This document shows positions 33,603-33,705 of a stretch of DNA of 33,705 nucleotides, piece by piece. Both the position numbers and the translations under genes were made by a program. The notes under the pieces are model-generated. The model had not been told where the DNA came from. It did not search any database and was given only the letters and a program-made list of their open reading frames with translations. This DNA is from Syntrophorhabdus sp. PtaU1.Bin058 (GTDB lineage Bacteria > Desulfobacterota > Syntrophorhabdia > Syntrophorhabdales > Syntrophorhabdaceae), in NCBI GenBank assembly GCA_002067975.1, contig MVRS01000260.1, positions 1 through 33,705 on the forward strand. The letters run 5' to 3'. How positions within the stretch are numbered: position 1 is the first letter of the stretch; each line of letters begins with the position of its first letter.

Positions 33603-33705
33603 TTATGTCTCCTTATGTCCTTCAATTTTTTCTTTCAAAGCCTTTATAAACTCTTCGCCGATCTTTTTTGCCTGTGCCCGCATGATCCTGTCACCGAAAA
33701 GGGCG
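33603..33705 (-). CDS. Partial CDS, C-terminus only; possible CoxG/SRPBCC-type protein
   Basis: Only the last 33 codons are in the window, ending ALFGDRIMRAQAKKIGEEFI followed by KALKEKIEGHKET. The frame is open to the edge, and its stop lies 2 nt before the FAD-subunit start, so this is an operon partner. The amphipathic C-terminal helix resembles the tail of CoxG-like (carbon monoxide dehydrogenase subunit G, SRPBCC fold) proteins that accompany molybdenum hydroxylases. The match is short, so the identity is tentative. Confidence 0.5.
   Translation of the reverse strand, partial: ALFGDRIMRAQAKKIGEEFIKALKEKIEGHKET

Overview
The window reads as a chromosomal segment of an anaerobic, probably syntrophic or sulfate-reducer-type deltaproteobacterium (Desulfobacterota, plausibly Syntrophorhabdus-like). 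This is inference from content, not a database match. Support comes from an oxygen-sensitive class III ribonucleotide reductase, a GatCAB amidotransferase, two -24/-12 (sigma-54) promoter-like elements, a TRAP transporter, an aryl/phenylacetate-CoA ligase, an aromatic-acid-type MFS transporter and a molybdenum hydroxylase. No rRNA, tRNA, CRISPR array, IS element or phage gene was seen.

Layout. 1-1160: start of a minus-strand gene that resembles a B12-dependent glutamate (methylaspartate) mutase E subunit, preceded by an XRE-cupin regulator. 1377-3259: a small exported protein, an O6-alkylguanine-DNA methyltransferase and a metallo-beta-lactamase-fold hydrolase. 3338-5442: a minus-strand operon of inositol-monophosphatase family enzyme, V4R-domain protein and soluble histidine kinase. 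5527-6504: a GalT/HIT-family nucleotidyltransferase, apparently transcribed leaderless. 6674-10017: nrdD, a NrdH-like redoxin and nrdG, behind a promoter carrying two NrdR boxes. 10093-11607: the housekeeping sigma factor rpoD with a terminator-like hairpin in its leader. 11855-20157: dGTPase, valS, a DUF294 nucleotidyltransferase, a separate CBS-pair protein, gatC, gatA and a family-4 uracil-DNA glycosylase, all on the plus strand. 20218-22275: a large FecR/DUF6600 exported protein.

22645-33705 is a minus-strand catabolic region. It runs from a CoxG-like fragment through FAD, 2Fe-2S and molybdopterin subunits of a xanthine-dehydrogenase-family hydroxylase, a ThiS/MoaD-like protein, dctP-dctQ-dctM, a CoA ligase and an MFS transporter. 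The simplest reading is uptake of an organic (likely aromatic) acid, CoA activation and molybdenum-dependent redox chemistry on the ring or acyl-CoA. The substrate cannot be read from sequence. Both dctP and the ligase gene have a sigma-54-like element about 200 bp upstream of the start codon, which suggests coordinated activation by an enhancer-binding protein.

The intergenic spaces from 3.2 to 22.6 kb carry several families of short, iterated, imperfect repeats. The clearest is a palindromic element built from cgtaagtcgt / cgtgaggcgt words, present four times; one copy supplies the end of gatA. These are the least explained part of the window.
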